Notes under the pieces: generated by a model
Told to the model about the DNA's origin: nothing
The model's input: the letters and a program-made list of their open reading frames with translations, nothing else
The model's database searches: none
Shown here: piece by piece, positions 1 through 8,816 of the stretch
How the letters are laid out: each line of letters begins with the position of its first letter
Position numbering within the stretch: position 1 is the stretch's first letter
Source of the DNA: Fiminaster sp050874705
GTDB taxonomy: Bacteria; Bacillota_I; Bacilli_A; RFN20; CAG-826
Reading direction: 5' to 3'
Length of the DNA stretch: 64,000 bases
Assembly (NCBI GenBank): GCA_050874705.1
Contig: JBNMLE010000001.1
Span: 37,558-101,557 of the forward strand
Program-made: the position numbers and the translations under genes

Positions 1-222
1 TTAATTTTTGTATCTAAATGTGATACGCCCGCGTGTTAAATCATACGGTGAAATTTCGACGGTAACTCTATCGCCTGGTAAGATGCGAATGTAATGCATG
101 CGGATTTTACCAGAAACGCAGGCAAGAATTACGACGCCGTTTTCAAGCTTTACCTTAAACATTGCGTTTGGTAAAGTCTCAACGACAGTCGCTTCCACCT
201 CGATGACGCCATCTTTTGCCAT
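1..222 (-). CDS. infA: Translation initiation factor IF-1
   Basis: A 73-residue single S1/OB-fold protein that binds the 30S A site during initiation. The whole length matches IF-1, including the DLTRGRI segment near the C terminus. A ribosome binding site (aaaggagg) sits 8 bases before the ATG. It is the last complete gene of the spc-type run; its stop codon is the first triplet of the window. By Firmicutes order rpmJ, rpsM, rpsK, rpoA and rplQ would be expected to follow outside the window. Confidence 0.97.
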   Translation of the reverse strand: MAKDGVIEVEATVVETLPNAMFKVKLENGVVILACVSGKIRMHYIRILPGDRVTVEISPYDLTRGRITFRYKN

Positions 223-237
223 TAGAATATCCTCCTT

Positions 238-984
238 TTACTTGGTTAGAATTTCATATCCATCCTTCGTAATAACGATGGAATTTTCATAATGGCTAGA
301 TAATTTGCCATCTTTCATTCTTGCTGTCCAGCCATCTTTCATTACACGAACGGCGAAGTGCCCTTCGGCAACCATTGGTTCGATAGCAAGAGTCATACCC
401 TCTTTGAGCACTGGGCCTGTGCCAGGAGCTCCATAATTTGGGATATAAGGATCTTCATGAAGATGAGAGCCAACCCCATGTCCAGTATATTCACGTGGAA
501 GGGAATAACCACGCGATTCGCAATATTCTTGTATTGCGTGAGAAATATCACCTAAGTGAGCACCTGGACGAGCGTGCTTCACTCCTTCAAAGAAACTTTC
601 TTCAGTAACTTTGATTAGACGAAGTGCTTTCTCCTGGCAAATTCCAACCGGGTAAGTGCGACAGGCATCGCCAACATAACCATTTAGAGTTGCACCAACG
701 TCAACTGATACGATATCTCCTTCTTTGAGAATTCTGTGTTTGGAAGGAATTCCATGCACGAGTTCATCATTGACTGAGACACATACAGCACCTGGATATC
801 CTTGATAATTTAAGAAGGTTGGATAGGCACCATTGTCCCTAATAATCTTCTCGCACATATCAGCGATATCTTGTGTGCTTAGGCCAGGCTTGATCTTGTC
901 TTCAATACCCTTAAATACGAGTCCGACAACATGACCAGCCTTGGCCATTAGTTCTATTTCTCTTTGCGATTTTATGATGATCAC
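238..984 (-). CDS. map: Methionine aminopeptidase, type I
   Basis: Removes the initiator methionine from new proteins. It is 248 residues, the usual length of the short type Ia form without an N-terminal zinc extension. The five metal ligands are visible: Asp in SVDVGA, Asp in GYVGDA, His in TGHGVGSH, Glu in LAIEPM and Glu in the C-terminal HYENSIV. The start is GTG at 984-982, supported by GGAGG upstream; no ATG fits. It lies 3 bases after adk, the usual adk-map-infA order. Confidence 0.96.
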   Translation of the reverse strand: MIIIKSQREIELMAKAGHVVGLVFKGIEDKIKPGLSTQDIADMCEKIIRDNGAYPTFLNYQGYPGAVCVSVNDELVHGIPSKHRILKEGDIVSVDVGATLNGYVGDACRTYPVGICQEKALRLIKVTEESFFEGVKHARPGAHLGDISHAIQEYCESRGYSLPREYTGHGVGSHLHEDPYIPNYGAPGTGPVLKEGMTLAIEPMVAEGHFAVRVMKDGWTARMKDGKLSSHYENSIVITKDGYEILTK

Positions 985-987
985 AAA

Positions 988-1641
988 TTAAGCCTCCAGG
1001 ATTTTTTCGATATCATCCATAAGAGCATCTACACCTTTTTTGCCGTCTAATGTGTGCACAAGCCCTTTCTTTTCATAATATTCAAGAAGAGGTTTGGTTT
1101 GCTTGTCATAATGAGCAAGACGAACTTCAAGAGCTTCTTTATTGTCGTCTGGGCGTTGAACAAGTTCTCCACCACAGATATCACAAATACCAGGTACTTT
1201 TGGTTTACGAGTTTCTTTGTGATATGGAGCGCCACAATTTTTGCAAACAAGGCGACCGGTAATACGACGAATAAGTTCTTCTTTTGGAGTGTCAATGCTT
1301 ATGACAACAGAGATTTCACGACCAATTTCGGCAGCAAGTTTATCGAGAGCTTCTGCTTGAGGAATTGTTCTTGGAAATCCATCAAGAAGATAACCGTTTG
1401 CGCAGTCATCTTTTGAAAGTCTTTCTTTAACAAGACCAATCGTGACATCATCTGGAACCAAATGACCGTCATTAATATACTTCTTGGCAAGTAAACCTAG
1501 AGGTGTTCCCTCTTCCATTGCCTCGCGGAACATATCTCCTGTAGAAATATGTGGTATATTGTATCTCGCGATAATTTTCTTTGCTTGAGTTCCTTTACCT
1601 GCTCCAGGTGGACCCATAATAATCATGTTAAGTTTTTTCAT
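988..1641 (-). CDS. adk: Adenylate kinase with zinc-binding lid
   Basis: Interconverts ATP plus AMP with two ADP. The 217-residue protein begins with the P-loop GPPGAGKGT (about residues 10-18). It has the long lid with four cysteines (CKNC at about 129-132 and CDIC about 20 residues later), the structural zinc site typical of Gram-positive adenylate kinases. The start lies 2 bases after the secY stop, so translation is probably coupled. Confidence 0.97.
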   Translation of the reverse strand: MKKLNMIIMGPPGAGKGTQAKKIIARYNIPHISTGDMFREAMEEGTPLGLLAKKYINDGHLVPDDVTIGLVKERLSKDDCANGYLLDGFPRTIPQAEALDKLAAEIGREISVVISIDTPKEELIRRITGRLVCKNCGAPYHKETRKPKVPGICDICGGELVQRPDDNKEALEVRLAHYDKQTKPLLEYYEKKGLVHTLDGKKGVDALMDDIEKILEA

Positions 1642-1643
1642 AA

Positions 1644-3014
1644 TTATCCCCTTCCGGCTGTTGCTTGAACTTCATCAAATGTTTTTCCAGCAAGCAAGCC
1701 ATCAATTTGATTCATAATTTCGATTGAAACACCAACGGCGATGATAAGACCTGTTCCCCCAATAGCGAGAGAAGAGTTGCTACCAAATATGCCTGATAAT
1801 GTAAGAATAACTGGTAATGCAGCGATAAATGCAAGTGCAATAGCACCAATACATGTCACGCGATTAACAACTTTCTTAACATATCTTTCTGTTTCATTAC
1901 CAGGACGAATACCTGGAATGTAAGAACCGTTTTTACGGAAGTTTTCCGCAAGAGTTTCAGGATCAATTTGAATCGATGCATAGAAGAATGCAAAGAGTAG
2001 GATGAGAGTTATATAAATTAATAACCCCCAAGGCATTTCCCAAGTGGAACCGTCAAACCACGGCATCGTGAAGGTTTCACTAATTGAGAATATTTTTAGC
2101 CATTCTGCACTTGTATCACTTGTAATAAATGAAGCGATAACACTTGGTGCCATCAATATTGATGACGCAAAGATTACAGGAATGACACCGGCGGAATTTA
2201 ATTTGATAGGCAAGAAGCTAGCTTTTGCCATCGAAGATGTTTGTCCGCCGCTTTTTCCGCTATGTTGAACTGGAATTTTTCTAACTGACAATTCAATGAA
2301 TACAACGAATGCAAGAATTAATAAGAAAGCAAGAATATATAATGCGAATTGGAACGAACCTTTAACTAAGGCTGTTGTTTCTTTATACATCTCTCCTGTT
2401 CCTATCCATCTCTTGAAGGCTGTAGAGATTTGAATTGGAAGACTTCTAATACATCCAGCAAAAATAATAACGGAAATACCATTTCCAAGACCTTTTTCAG
2501 TGATTTGGTCACCTAGCCACATTACTGTCATAGCTCCTGCGAGCATAAGTGTAACAATGTAGGCATATGTCCAGAAATTAAGTTCCATGTTAATAGCGAT
2601 ATATTCACTATTTTCCATGGTTTTGATTATGCCATATGCTTGGACAGCTCCAAGCATTAAGGTCAAGTATCTTGTTGCCATCTCAGTTTTCTTTCTACCA
2701 TATTGACCTTGTTTTGTAAGTTCAGTTAAGGCAGGAAGAACATCCTTTTGTAAAAGTTGGATGATAATCTGAGCGGTAATATATGGAGATACTCCGAGAG
2801 CGAAGATGGAGAAATTTGATAATGCACCACCTCCGAGGAGATCCATAAGAGCAACTGCGTTTGCACTGCTAAGCGCATCCGAGAAGTCGCCCTGTGGTGT
2901 TACTCCTGGAACGGTAATCGCCGCACCAATACGGATAACAAGAAGAATCATAAGCGTAAAGAAAATACGATTTACGATTTCTTTGTTTTTGAAGATTGAG
3001 GCGATTTTTTTCAT
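1644..3014 (-). CDS. secY: Protein translocase subunit SecY
   Basis: Channel subunit of the Sec translocon. The 456-residue protein has about ten membrane segments, the N-terminal segment with IRIGAAITVPG, and the cytoplasmic loop with the conserved GIRPG stretch near residue 363. It sits between rplO and adk, its classic place at the end of the spc operon, 3 bases after rplO. Its length (430-460 expected) shows it is intact. Confidence 0.97.
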   Translation of the reverse strand: MKKIASIFKNKEIVNRIFFTLMILLVIRIGAAITVPGVTPQGDFSDALSSANAVALMDLLGGGALSNFSIFALGVSPYITAQIIIQLLQKDVLPALTELTKQGQYGRKKTEMATRYLTLMLGAVQAYGIIKTMENSEYIAINMELNFWTYAYIVTLMLAGAMTVMWLGDQITEKGLGNGISVIIFAGCIRSLPIQISTAFKRWIGTGEMYKETTALVKGSFQFALYILAFLLILAFVVFIELSVRKIPVQHSGKSGGQTSSMAKASFLPIKLNSAGVIPVIFASSILMAPSVIASFITSDTSAEWLKIFSISETFTMPWFDGSTWEMPWGLLIYITLILLFAFFYASIQIDPETLAENFRKNGSYIPGIRPGNETERYVKKVVNRVTCIGAIALAFIAALPVILTLSGIFGSNSSLAIGGTGLIIAVGVSIEIMNQIDGLLAGKTFDEVQATAGRG

Positions 3015-3017
3015 AAA

Positions 3018-3458
3018 TTAGAGTACCTCAACAGTTCCACCAGCATCAACGATTGCTTTTTCAGCACTCTTGGAGAACTTATTTGCTTTAACAGTAAGTT
3101 TGGCTTTAAGTTCGCCATTACCGAGAATTTTAATTCCGTCATATTCTTTTTTGACGAGACCTTTTTCGATTAATAATGCTGGAGTAACAACTGTGCCATC
3201 TTTAAACATATTTAAACTTGAAATGTTAACGATAGCATATTCGACATGAGAACTATTTTTGAAACCAAATTTAGGAAGACGACGATATAAAGGAGTTTGT
3301 CCACCTTCAAATCCTGGGGCTTTTAAACCACCGGAACGAGATTTTTGTCCTTTATTACCAGTACCGGAGTTTTTACCGTTACCAGATCCAACGCCACGAC
3401 CCTTGCGGTAAGATTTTGTCTTAGCGCCTTTGGCATGTTCGAGTTCATTAAGTTTCAT
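3018..3458 (-). CDS. rplO: 50S ribosomal protein L15 (uL15)
   Basis: A 146-residue large-subunit protein with the typical glycine-rich basic N-terminal arm (GRGVGSGNGKNSGTGNKGQ) and a folded C-terminal domain. GGGAGGTG precedes the ATG. It follows rpsE after only 42 bases. In most Firmicutes rpmD (L30) lies exactly here, and the gap is too short to hold it. Confidence 0.97.
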   Translation of the reverse strand: MKLNELEHAKGAKTKSYRKGRGVGSGNGKNSGTGNKGQKSRSGGLKAPGFEGGQTPLYRRLPKFGFKNSSHVEYAIVNISSLNMFKDGTVVTPALLIEKGLVKKEYDGIKILGNGELKAKLTVKANKFSKSAEKAIVDAGGTVEVL

Positions 3459-3500
3459 AATTGCACCTCCCTTAAATTTATTTTTGGTGTTTGCTAGTTA

Positions 3501-4145
3501 TTATTTATTTTCAGCTTTGCCACGAAGTGTTTGAACTTCGGCATAAGATTTTAAACCAGTTAAACCATTTGTGGTTGCACGGATAATATTGATTGGAGCA
3601 CGTGAACCATATACTTTTGAAGTGACATTACGAATTCCGGCGAGTTCGAGAATAGCACGAACTGGACCACCAGCGATAATTCCTGTACCTTCAGGAGCTG
3701 GTTTGAGGAATACGTGGCAAGCACCGAAGTTTCCAACTGTTTCATGGGCAATTGTTGCGCCTTTCTTAACAATATGGATTTCGAATGTGTTGCGTTTTGC
3801 TGCTTCAAGAGCTTTCTTAATTGCATCTGGGACTTCAGCGGCTTTTCCGGTTCCAAATCCGAATTTGCCTTTCTTATTTCCGATGACAACTAATGCGGAG
3901 AAGCGCATTCTACGACCACCTTTGACGGTTTTAGCAATACGATTGATGTCGACAACGACTTCTTCGTATTCTTTTGGTTCGTCAGCGCGTGGACGACGGC
4001 CACCTTTGCGATCATCACGACGACCGCGTGGGCGATCACCATGTGGGCGGTTTTCTTTCTTTTCAGGAGCAACTTCAGGAGCAGCTTCTTTTTTAACTTC
4101 TTCAGCTTTTGGAGCTTCAGGGGTATTTACTACTTTTTCTTCCAT
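3501..4145 (-). CDS. rpsE: 30S ribosomal protein S5 (uS5) with charged N-terminal extension
   Basis: Small-subunit protein involved in decoding accuracy. The conserved S5 body starts near residue 60 (the EEVVVDINRIAKTVKGG region) and runs to the end. In front is an extension of about 50 residues rich in Glu, Lys, Pro and Arg, including an Arg/Gly stretch. The total is 214 residues against roughly 165 in Bacillus. AAGGAG precedes the ATG, so the long start is the translated one. No function for the extension can be read from the sequence. Confidence 0.96.
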   Translation of the reverse strand: MEEKVVNTPEAPKAEEVKKEAAPEVAPEKKENRPHGDRPRGRRDDRKGGRRPRADEPKEYEEVVVDINRIAKTVKGGRRMRFSALVVIGNKKGKFGFGTGKAAEVPDAIKKALEAAKRNTFEIHIVKKGATIAHETVGNFGACHVFLKPAPEGTGIIAGGPVRAILELAGIRNVTSKVYGSRAPINIIRATTNGLTGLKSYAEVQTLRGKAENK

Positions 4146-4156
4146 GTTTGTTCTCC

Positions 4157-4513
4157 TTAGAATTTTAATCCGCCTTCACGAGCGGCATCAGCAAGAGCTG
4201 CGACGCGACCATGATAGACATAACCACCACGATCGAATACAACCTTGTCAATGTTTTTAGCTAAACATTTTTTAGCAACTTCAGCACCAACTAATTTTGC
4301 TGCATCAATGTTGCTTCCATTTTCAAGTTTCATTGCAACGCTTGAAGCGGCGGCTAATGTAACACCTTTAGTGTCATCAATAACTTGGCATTCAATGTGT
4401 TTATTTGAACGGAAGACAACAAGACGTGGGCAATCAGGAGTGCCAGAGATTTTTGCACGAACACGAGCGTGTTTGCGAACGCGGATTGCGTTTTTAGATT
4501 CTTTTTTAATCAT
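4157..4513 (-). CDS. rplR: 50S ribosomal protein L18 (uL18)
   Basis: A 118-residue 5S rRNA-binding protein of standard length. It has the typical RVRKHARVRAKISGT start and the FDRGGYVYHGRV motif near the C terminus. It lies between rplF and rpsE in the usual spc order, with AGGAGTG upstream of the ATG. Confidence 0.97.
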   Translation of the reverse strand: MIKKESKNAIRVRKHARVRAKISGTPDCPRLVVFRSNKHIECQVIDDTKGVTLAAASSVAMKLENGSNIDAAKLVGAEVAKKCLAKNIDKVVFDRGGYVYHGRVAALADAAREGGLKF

Positions 4514-4530
4514 AATACTACTTCACTCCT

Positions 4531-5076
4531 TTACTTACCAGCACCAGCGCGTTTACCTTCCTTACGGATGATATGTTCGCCTTTATACATGACACCTTTA
4601 CCATTATAAGGTTCTGGTTCACGAGTTGCACGAATCAATGCTGCTGTTTGGCCAACTGCTTGTTTGGAAATACCTTCAACAACAATTTCAGTTGCGGATT
4701 TGCAAGAAATCTTTGAATTTGGTTCTGGTTTAATGACGATTTCATGAGAATAACCAACGTTCATGACGATTGAGTCGCCTCTCATGCTAGCACGATAACC
4801 AATACCAACGATAACGAGTTCCTTTACAAAGCCATGTGTAACACCGACGATTGCGTCATTGAGGTTTGCACGAGTTGTACCATGTAATTGTTTTGTGTGC
4901 TTTTCTTCATTATGACGTGAGCAATGAATTTCATTATTTTCAATTTTCACATCAATAACTTCAGGAATTCTAACAGTAAGTGAACCCTTAGGTCCTTTAA
5001 CTGTCATAATTTCACCATTTTTTTCAAATGTAACGCCTTCTGGGACTTTGATAACTTTTAAACCAATTCTTGACAT
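4531..5076 (-). CDS. rplF: 50S ribosomal protein L6 (uL6)
   Basis: Two repeated L6 folds over 181 residues with the conserved C-terminal EPEPYNGKG motif. The start chosen is the ATG at 5076 (MSRIGLK), the family's normal N terminus. A TTG twelve bases upstream is in frame but would add only four residues and almost abut the rpsH stop. The Shine-Dalgarno match here is weak, so translation probably relies on coupling to rpsH. Confidence 0.96.
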   Translation of the reverse strand: MSRIGLKVIKVPEGVTFEKNGEIMTVKGPKGSLTVRIPEVIDVKIENNEIHCSRHNEEKHTKQLHGTTRANLNDAIVGVTHGFVKELVIVGIGYRASMRGDSIVMNVGYSHEIVIKPEPNSKISCKSATEIVVEGISKQAVGQTAALIRATREPEPYNGKGVMYKGEHIIRKEGKRAGAGK

Positions 5077-5081
5077 AATAA

Positions 5082-5474
5082 TTACCAAACGTAAGCAAGT
5101 ACTTCACCACCAACACCTAATGTGCGAGCAGTTTTATCGCTTACGACTCCTTTACTTGTAGAAATAATGGCGACACCAAGACCTCCAAGAACACGTGGAA
5201 GCTTATCAGCTTTGACGTTAACGCGAAGACCTGGTTTTGAAATTTTCTTTAAATTTGTGATAATACGTGTTCCGTTTGGAGCGTATTTCAAGGAAATGGT
5301 AAGAACTTTCTTAACATCACCTTCGACTTTGAAATCACTGATGAATCCTTCATCGAGAAGAATTCTGGCGATTTCGACTTTCATTTTGCTTGATGGCATG
5401 CTAACAGAGGCATAACGTAATGCATTAGCGTTACGAATTCTGGTGAGCATATCTGCAATTGGATCTGTCATCAT
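5082..5474 (-). CDS. rpsH: 30S ribosomal protein S8 (uS8)
   Basis: A 130-residue 16S rRNA-binding protein with the conserved start TDPIADMLTRIRNA and the C-terminal VGGEVLAYVW. Two successive ATG codons occur at the start. A strong ribosome binding site (aggaggtaa) lies upstream. It sits in normal order between rpsN and rplF. Confidence 0.97.
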   Translation of the reverse strand: MMTDPIADMLTRIRNANALRYASVSMPSSKMKVEIARILLDEGFISDFKVEGDVKKVLTISLKYAPNGTRIITNLKKISKPGLRVNVKADKLPRVLGGLGVAIISTSKGVVSDKTARTLGVGGEVLAYVW

Positions 5475-5492
5475 AATTATTTTACCTCCTTA

Positions 5493-5678
5493 TTACCAAG
5501 ATGATTTCTTCATACCTGGAATTTCGCCTTTATAGGCTAATTCACGAAGGCAGACACGACATAAATGAAATTTTGAATAGACAGAGTGAGGACGTCCACA
5601 ACGTTCACAACGAGTATATTCACGAACTTTGAACTTTTTAGGTCTTGCACATTTGACCTTCATACTAGTTTTTGCCAT
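5493..5678 (-). CDS. rpsN: 30S ribosomal protein S14, zinc-type (uS14)
   Basis: A 61-residue short S14. The zinc ribbon CERC (about residues 24-27) and CRVC (about 40-43) is complete, so this is the zinc-dependent type Z form. The C terminus GMKKSSW is the family hallmark. It lies between rplE and rpsH as in Bacillus. Confidence 0.97.
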   Translation of the reverse strand: MAKTSMKVKCARPKKFKVREYTRCERCGRPHSVYSKFHLCRVCLRELAYKGEIPGMKKSSW

Positions 5679-5693
5679 TGTATGTTCCTCCTA

Positions 5694-6422
5694 TTATCTA
5701 TGGAATGGCATTCCTAAGGCTTCAAGTAAGCTATAGGCTTCTTCATCAGTCTTTGCAGATGTTACAACGACGATGTCCATTCCTCTAATTTTGCTGACCT
5801 TATCATAGTCAATTTCTGGGAAGATAAGTTGTTCTTTGACGCCAAGAGTGTAATTACCATGACCATCAAATGCATTCTTACTTACACCACGGAAGTCTCT
5901 AACACGTGGAAGTGCGATTGAGACGAGACGATCGTAGAATTCGTACATGCGAACACCACGAAGTGTGACTTTGCAACCAATTGCTTGTCCTTCACGAAGT
6001 TTGAATGTAGCGATTGATTTTTTGGCTTTTGTTGTAACTGGGTGTTGACCAGTAATAAGACCAAGTTCATTAACGCTTTCTTCGAGAAGTTTGGCGTTGC
6101 TAATTGCTTCACCGACACCGATATTGATAACGATTTTTTCAAGATGTGGAACTTCCATTATTGATTTATAATGGTATTTTTCCATTAATGCTTTCTTGAC
6201 TTCGTTTTCATATTTGTCGAGAAGTCTTGTTGATTCTTTACGAACCTTGTTTCCTGTGGAAACTTTTTTAGCTGGAGCTTTTTTTGCTGGAGCAGCTTCA
6301 ACTTTTGTTTCAACTACTTCTTCAGCAACTTTTTTAGCTGGAGCTTTTTTAGTAGCAGGTTTAGAAGCAGCAGCTTTCTTGACTGCTGCAGACTTTGCTG
6401 CAGGTTTCTTTGTTTCTGCCAT
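5694..6422 (-). CDS. rplE: 50S ribosomal protein L5 (uL5) with long Ala/Lys-rich N-terminal extension
   Basis: The normal L5 fold starts near residue 64 (the RLLDKYENEVKKALMEKY region) and runs to the C-terminal LEALGMPFHR. Before it are about 60 residues of low-complexity Ala, Lys, Pro and Glu with repeats such as KKAPAKK. The total is 242 residues against about 179 in Bacillus. A ribosome binding site (ggaggaagc) precedes the outer ATG. The DNA for the extension is itself repetitive (repeats of gctggagctttttt around 6265-6360). Confidence 0.96.
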   Translation of the reverse strand: MAETKKPAAKSAAVKKAAASKPATKKAPAKKVAEEVVETKVEAAPAKKAPAKKVSTGNKVRKESTRLLDKYENEVKKALMEKYHYKSIMEVPHLEKIVINIGVGEAISNAKLLEESVNELGLITGQHPVTTKAKKSIATFKLREGQAIGCKVTLRGVRMYEFYDRLVSIALPRVRDFRGVSKNAFDGHGNYTLGVKEQLIFPEIDYDKVSKIRGMDIVVVTSAKTDEEAYSLLEALGMPFHR

Positions 6423-6433
6423 GACGCTTCCTC

Positions 6434-6742
6434 CTAGTTAAGTTTGCTTCCGCTGGCTTTGGAGATACGGACTTTTTTGCCCTTTTCTTCTTTATATCCT
6501 ACGCGTGAAGCTTTTTTGGTTTTTGGATCAACGATAGCAACATTGCTAGCATCGATTGGGACATACATATCAACTACTGAACCTTCTGGGTTATTTTGAG
6601 TTGGTTTTTTGTGTTCTTTATGAACGTTAACACCTTCAACAACGACTTTGTTAAGCTTAGGATAAACCGCTTGAACGATTCCTTCTTTGCCTTTGTCGCT
6701 GCCTGCGATAACGACAACTTTATCACCTTTTAAGATTTTCAT
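6434..6742 (-). CDS. rplX: 50S ribosomal protein L24 (uL24)
   Basis: A 102-residue protein with the N-terminal KOW motif (KGDKVVVIAGSDKGKEG), which starts assembly of the 50S subunit. Length and position between rplN and rplE are standard. Confidence 0.97.
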   Translation of the reverse strand: MKILKGDKVVVIAGSDKGKEGIVQAVYPKLNKVVVEGVNVHKEHKKPTQNNPEGSVVDMYVPIDASNVAIVDPKTKKASRVGYKEEKGKKVRISKASGSKLN

Positions 6743-6754
6743 ATGGTGTCCTCC

Positions 6755-7129
6755 TTATAGAACTTCACTAGCAAGGGAGATGATCTTCATAGCACCTTCA
6801 CCTTTTTCACGAAGTTCTCTTGCCACTGGTCCGAAGACACGTGTTCCAACTGGAGTGCCTTCATTATCGATGAGAACAACAGCATTATCATCAAATGCGA
6901 TTGTTGAACCATCTGGACGGTTGATGGCGTGTTTTGTACGAATGATGATACCTTTAACGATATCAGATTTTTTAACACGACCATTTGGAGTGGCTTCCTT
7001 GACAGCACATGTGACGATGTCACCAATACCGCAAGATTTACGATTGCTTCCACCTTTTAAGCGGAAGACTCTTACTGAACGTGCACCGCTGTTATCGGCG
7101 ACAACAAGATTTGTTTCATTTTGAATCAT
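6755..7129 (-). CDS. rplN: 50S ribosomal protein L14 (uL14)
   Basis: A 124-residue beta-barrel protein with the highly conserved VVADNSGARSV near the N terminus and GPVARELR near the C terminus. It is preceded by a ribosome binding site (aaggaggaaac) and sits in normal order. Confidence 0.97.
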   Translation of the reverse strand: MIQNETNLVVADNSGARSVRVFRLKGGSNRKSCGIGDIVTCAVKEATPNGRVKKSDIVKGIIIRTKHAINRPDGSTIAFDDNAVVLIDNEGTPVGTRVFGPVARELREKGEGAMKIISLASEVL

Positions 7130-7143
7130 ATTTTGTTTCCTCC

Positions 7144-7485
7144 TTATTCAGCTTTTGCATCGTTAGCGACTTCTTCATTAGCACCGCTTTGTTCTTCAAG
7201 AGCAAGTTCGGCTTCAGCAACTTTAATGGAAACTTGAGCTTTCTTGTCAACGCTAACAAGACGGAAACGTTTAAGAGCGCTTAATGGACGGCAAGCCATG
7301 ATTGTAACTGTATCACCAACATGTGCTTCGCCTTTTTCATCGTGTGCATAATATTTATTAGAATATTTAACACGTTTTGAATATTTGGCATGTTTTTTGT
7401 GAGTTTCGACTTCAACGACAATGGTTTTAGCCATTTTGTCAGATACGACAACACCTTGAAGTGATGTTCTTCTATTTCTTTCCAT
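7144..7485 (-). CDS. rpsQ: 30S ribosomal protein S17 (uS17) with acidic C-terminal tail
   Basis: The S17 core covers about residues 1-85 (RTSLQGVVVSDKMAKT at the start, CRPLSALKRFRLV near its end). A tail of about 28 residues rich in Glu and Ala follows, making 113 residues against about 87 in Bacillus. This is one of several extended ribosomal proteins in the cluster. Confidence 0.96.
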   Translation of the reverse strand: MERNRRTSLQGVVVSDKMAKTIVVEVETHKKHAKYSKRVKYSNKYYAHDEKGEAHVGDTVTIMACRPLSALKRFRLVSVDKKAQVSIKVAEAELALEEQSGANEEVANDAKAE

Positions 7486-7498
7486 TGGTCAATCCTCC

Positions 7499-7696
7499 TT
7501 ATTTAATGCCAAGTTCGCGTTCGCGTTTAACCATATAGGCACGAGCGATATCTTTGCGAACTCTTCTTACATCTTCACCGTGTTCAAGTTGACCGACAGC
7601 TTTTTTACGACGAAGATTGAATAATTCTTCTTTGAGGGAGTAAATTTTTTCATTGAGCTCTTCATTAGTGAGTTCACGTAATTCTTTAACTTTCAT
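7499..7696 (-). CDS. rpmC: 50S ribosomal protein L29 (uL29)
   Basis: A 65-residue helical protein at the exit-tunnel region of the 50S subunit, of family length with the ELRELTNEELNEKI start. The ATG directly abuts the rplP stop codon (TAAATG), so it is translated by coupling. Confidence 0.96.
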   Translation of the reverse strand: MKVKELRELTNEELNEKIYSLKEELFNLRRKKAVGQLEHGEDVRRVRKDIARAYMVKRERELGIK

Positions 7697-8113
7697 TTAC
7701 TTTTCCTCCTTTTTTGCAATAACTTTGCAGCGGCATGGAAGCTTATAAGCGGCTAAACGGAGTGCTTCACGAGCATCTGCTTCATTTACACCACCCATTT
7801 CAAACATGACTCTGCCAGTTTTGACAACGGCGACCCAGTTTTCTGGATTACCTTTACCGGAACCCATACGGACTTCGGCTGGTTTTTTAGTTTTTGCAAG
7901 GTGTGGGAATATGCGAACATAAACCTTACCTTCTTTTCTTGTGTATCTAGAGAGAACAATACGAGCAGCTTCGATTTGACGATCTGTTACCCATGCTCCA
8001 GTTACAGCTTGAAGACCGAATTCTCCGAAGCTAACTTCGTTTCCACCTTTAGAAAGGCCTTCATATTTAATACCATGTGGACGACGGTATTTAACTCTTT
8101 TTGGTTGCAACAT
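7697..8113 (-). CDS. rplP: 50S ribosomal protein L16 (uL16)
   Basis: A 138-residue protein of the peptidyl-transferase and tRNA corridor. It has the typical MLQPKRVKYRRPHG start and MGSGKGNPENWVA in the middle. Complete, in normal order after rpsC with a 1-base gap. Confidence 0.97.
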   Translation of the reverse strand: MLQPKRVKYRRPHGIKYEGLSKGGNEVSFGEFGLQAVTGAWVTDRQIEAARIVLSRYTRKEGKVYVRIFPHLAKTKKPAEVRMGSGKGNPENWVAVVKTGRVMFEMGGVNEADAREALRLAAYKLPCRCKVIAKKEEK

Positions 8114-8114
8114 A

Positions 8115-8804
8115 TTATTTTGCTCCCTTCATAGAATCTTTTCTATCGTTCTTTTGCTCATCTTTTGCATTGTCGCTGCGGCAAATCCAAACCTTAACAC
8201 CTAAACGGCCATAAGGAGTAACTGCTTCAGCATTTGCAAAGTCGATGTTTGAACGAAGTGTTGTTAGAGGGACAATACCTTCTTTATAACCTTCGCTACG
8301 AGCGATATCAGCACCGCCTAAACGGCCAGAGACCATTGTACGGCAACCTTTAGCGCCAGCTTTACGAACGCGTTGAATTGCTTTCTTTTGTGCTGTTCTA
8401 AATGAAGCACGATTTTCAAGTTCAGTAGCAATCCATTGTGCGACAAGTGATGCATCTAAGTCAGGATTTTTGACTTCAACAACATTCACTGACACATTTG
8501 AACCTTTGACAATTTTAGAAAGATCTTTTTTGATCTTTTCAACGTTTTTGCCATCTTGTCCGATAATGACACCTGGACGGGCTGTGAAGATCATAACCTT
8601 GACATCGTGTCCTTTATCGTTTTTGCTTCTTTCAATTTCAACGTGTGAAATGAGAGCATCTTTTAGATTCTTTGTAACATATTTACGAACCTTGATATCT
8701 TCGTGAAGGAATTTAGCGTATTCTTGATCGTTCGCAAACCAACGTGAATGCCAATCGCGATTGATGCCAACACGCATACCAACTGGACTAACTTTTTGAC
8801 CCAT
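8115..8804 (-). CDS. rpsC: 30S ribosomal protein S3 (uS3)
   Basis: A 229-residue protein of the mRNA entry site. The KH domain with PGVIIGQDGKNVEKI lies at about residues 75-90, and the C-terminal domain has GRLGGADIAR. The start MGQKVSPVGMRVG is the family's usual one. Slightly longer than Bacillus S3 because of a charged C-terminal tail. Confidence 0.97.
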   Translation of the reverse strand: MGQKVSPVGMRVGINRDWHSRWFANDQEYAKFLHEDIKVRKYVTKNLKDALISHVEIERSKNDKGHDVKVMIFTARPGVIIGQDGKNVEKIKKDLSKIVKGSNVSVNVVEVKNPDLDASLVAQWIATELENRASFRTAQKKAIQRVRKAGAKGCRTMVSGRLGGADIARSEGYKEGIVPLTTLRSNIDFANAEAVTPYGRLGVKVWICRSDNAKDEQKNDRKDSMKGAK

Positions 8805-8816
8805 TGTACTTTCCTC

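Noticed and set aside
3571..4260. 229-residue plus-strand frame opposite rpsE and rplR
   Set aside because: It lies antisense to two certain ribosomal genes, has no ribosome binding site and its length follows from the biased codons of the Ala/Lys-rich extension.
6196..6441. Tandem repeats in the rplE start as a repeat element or CRISPR
   Set aside because: They are coding repeats for the Ala/Lys-rich extension, short and irregular, without spacers.
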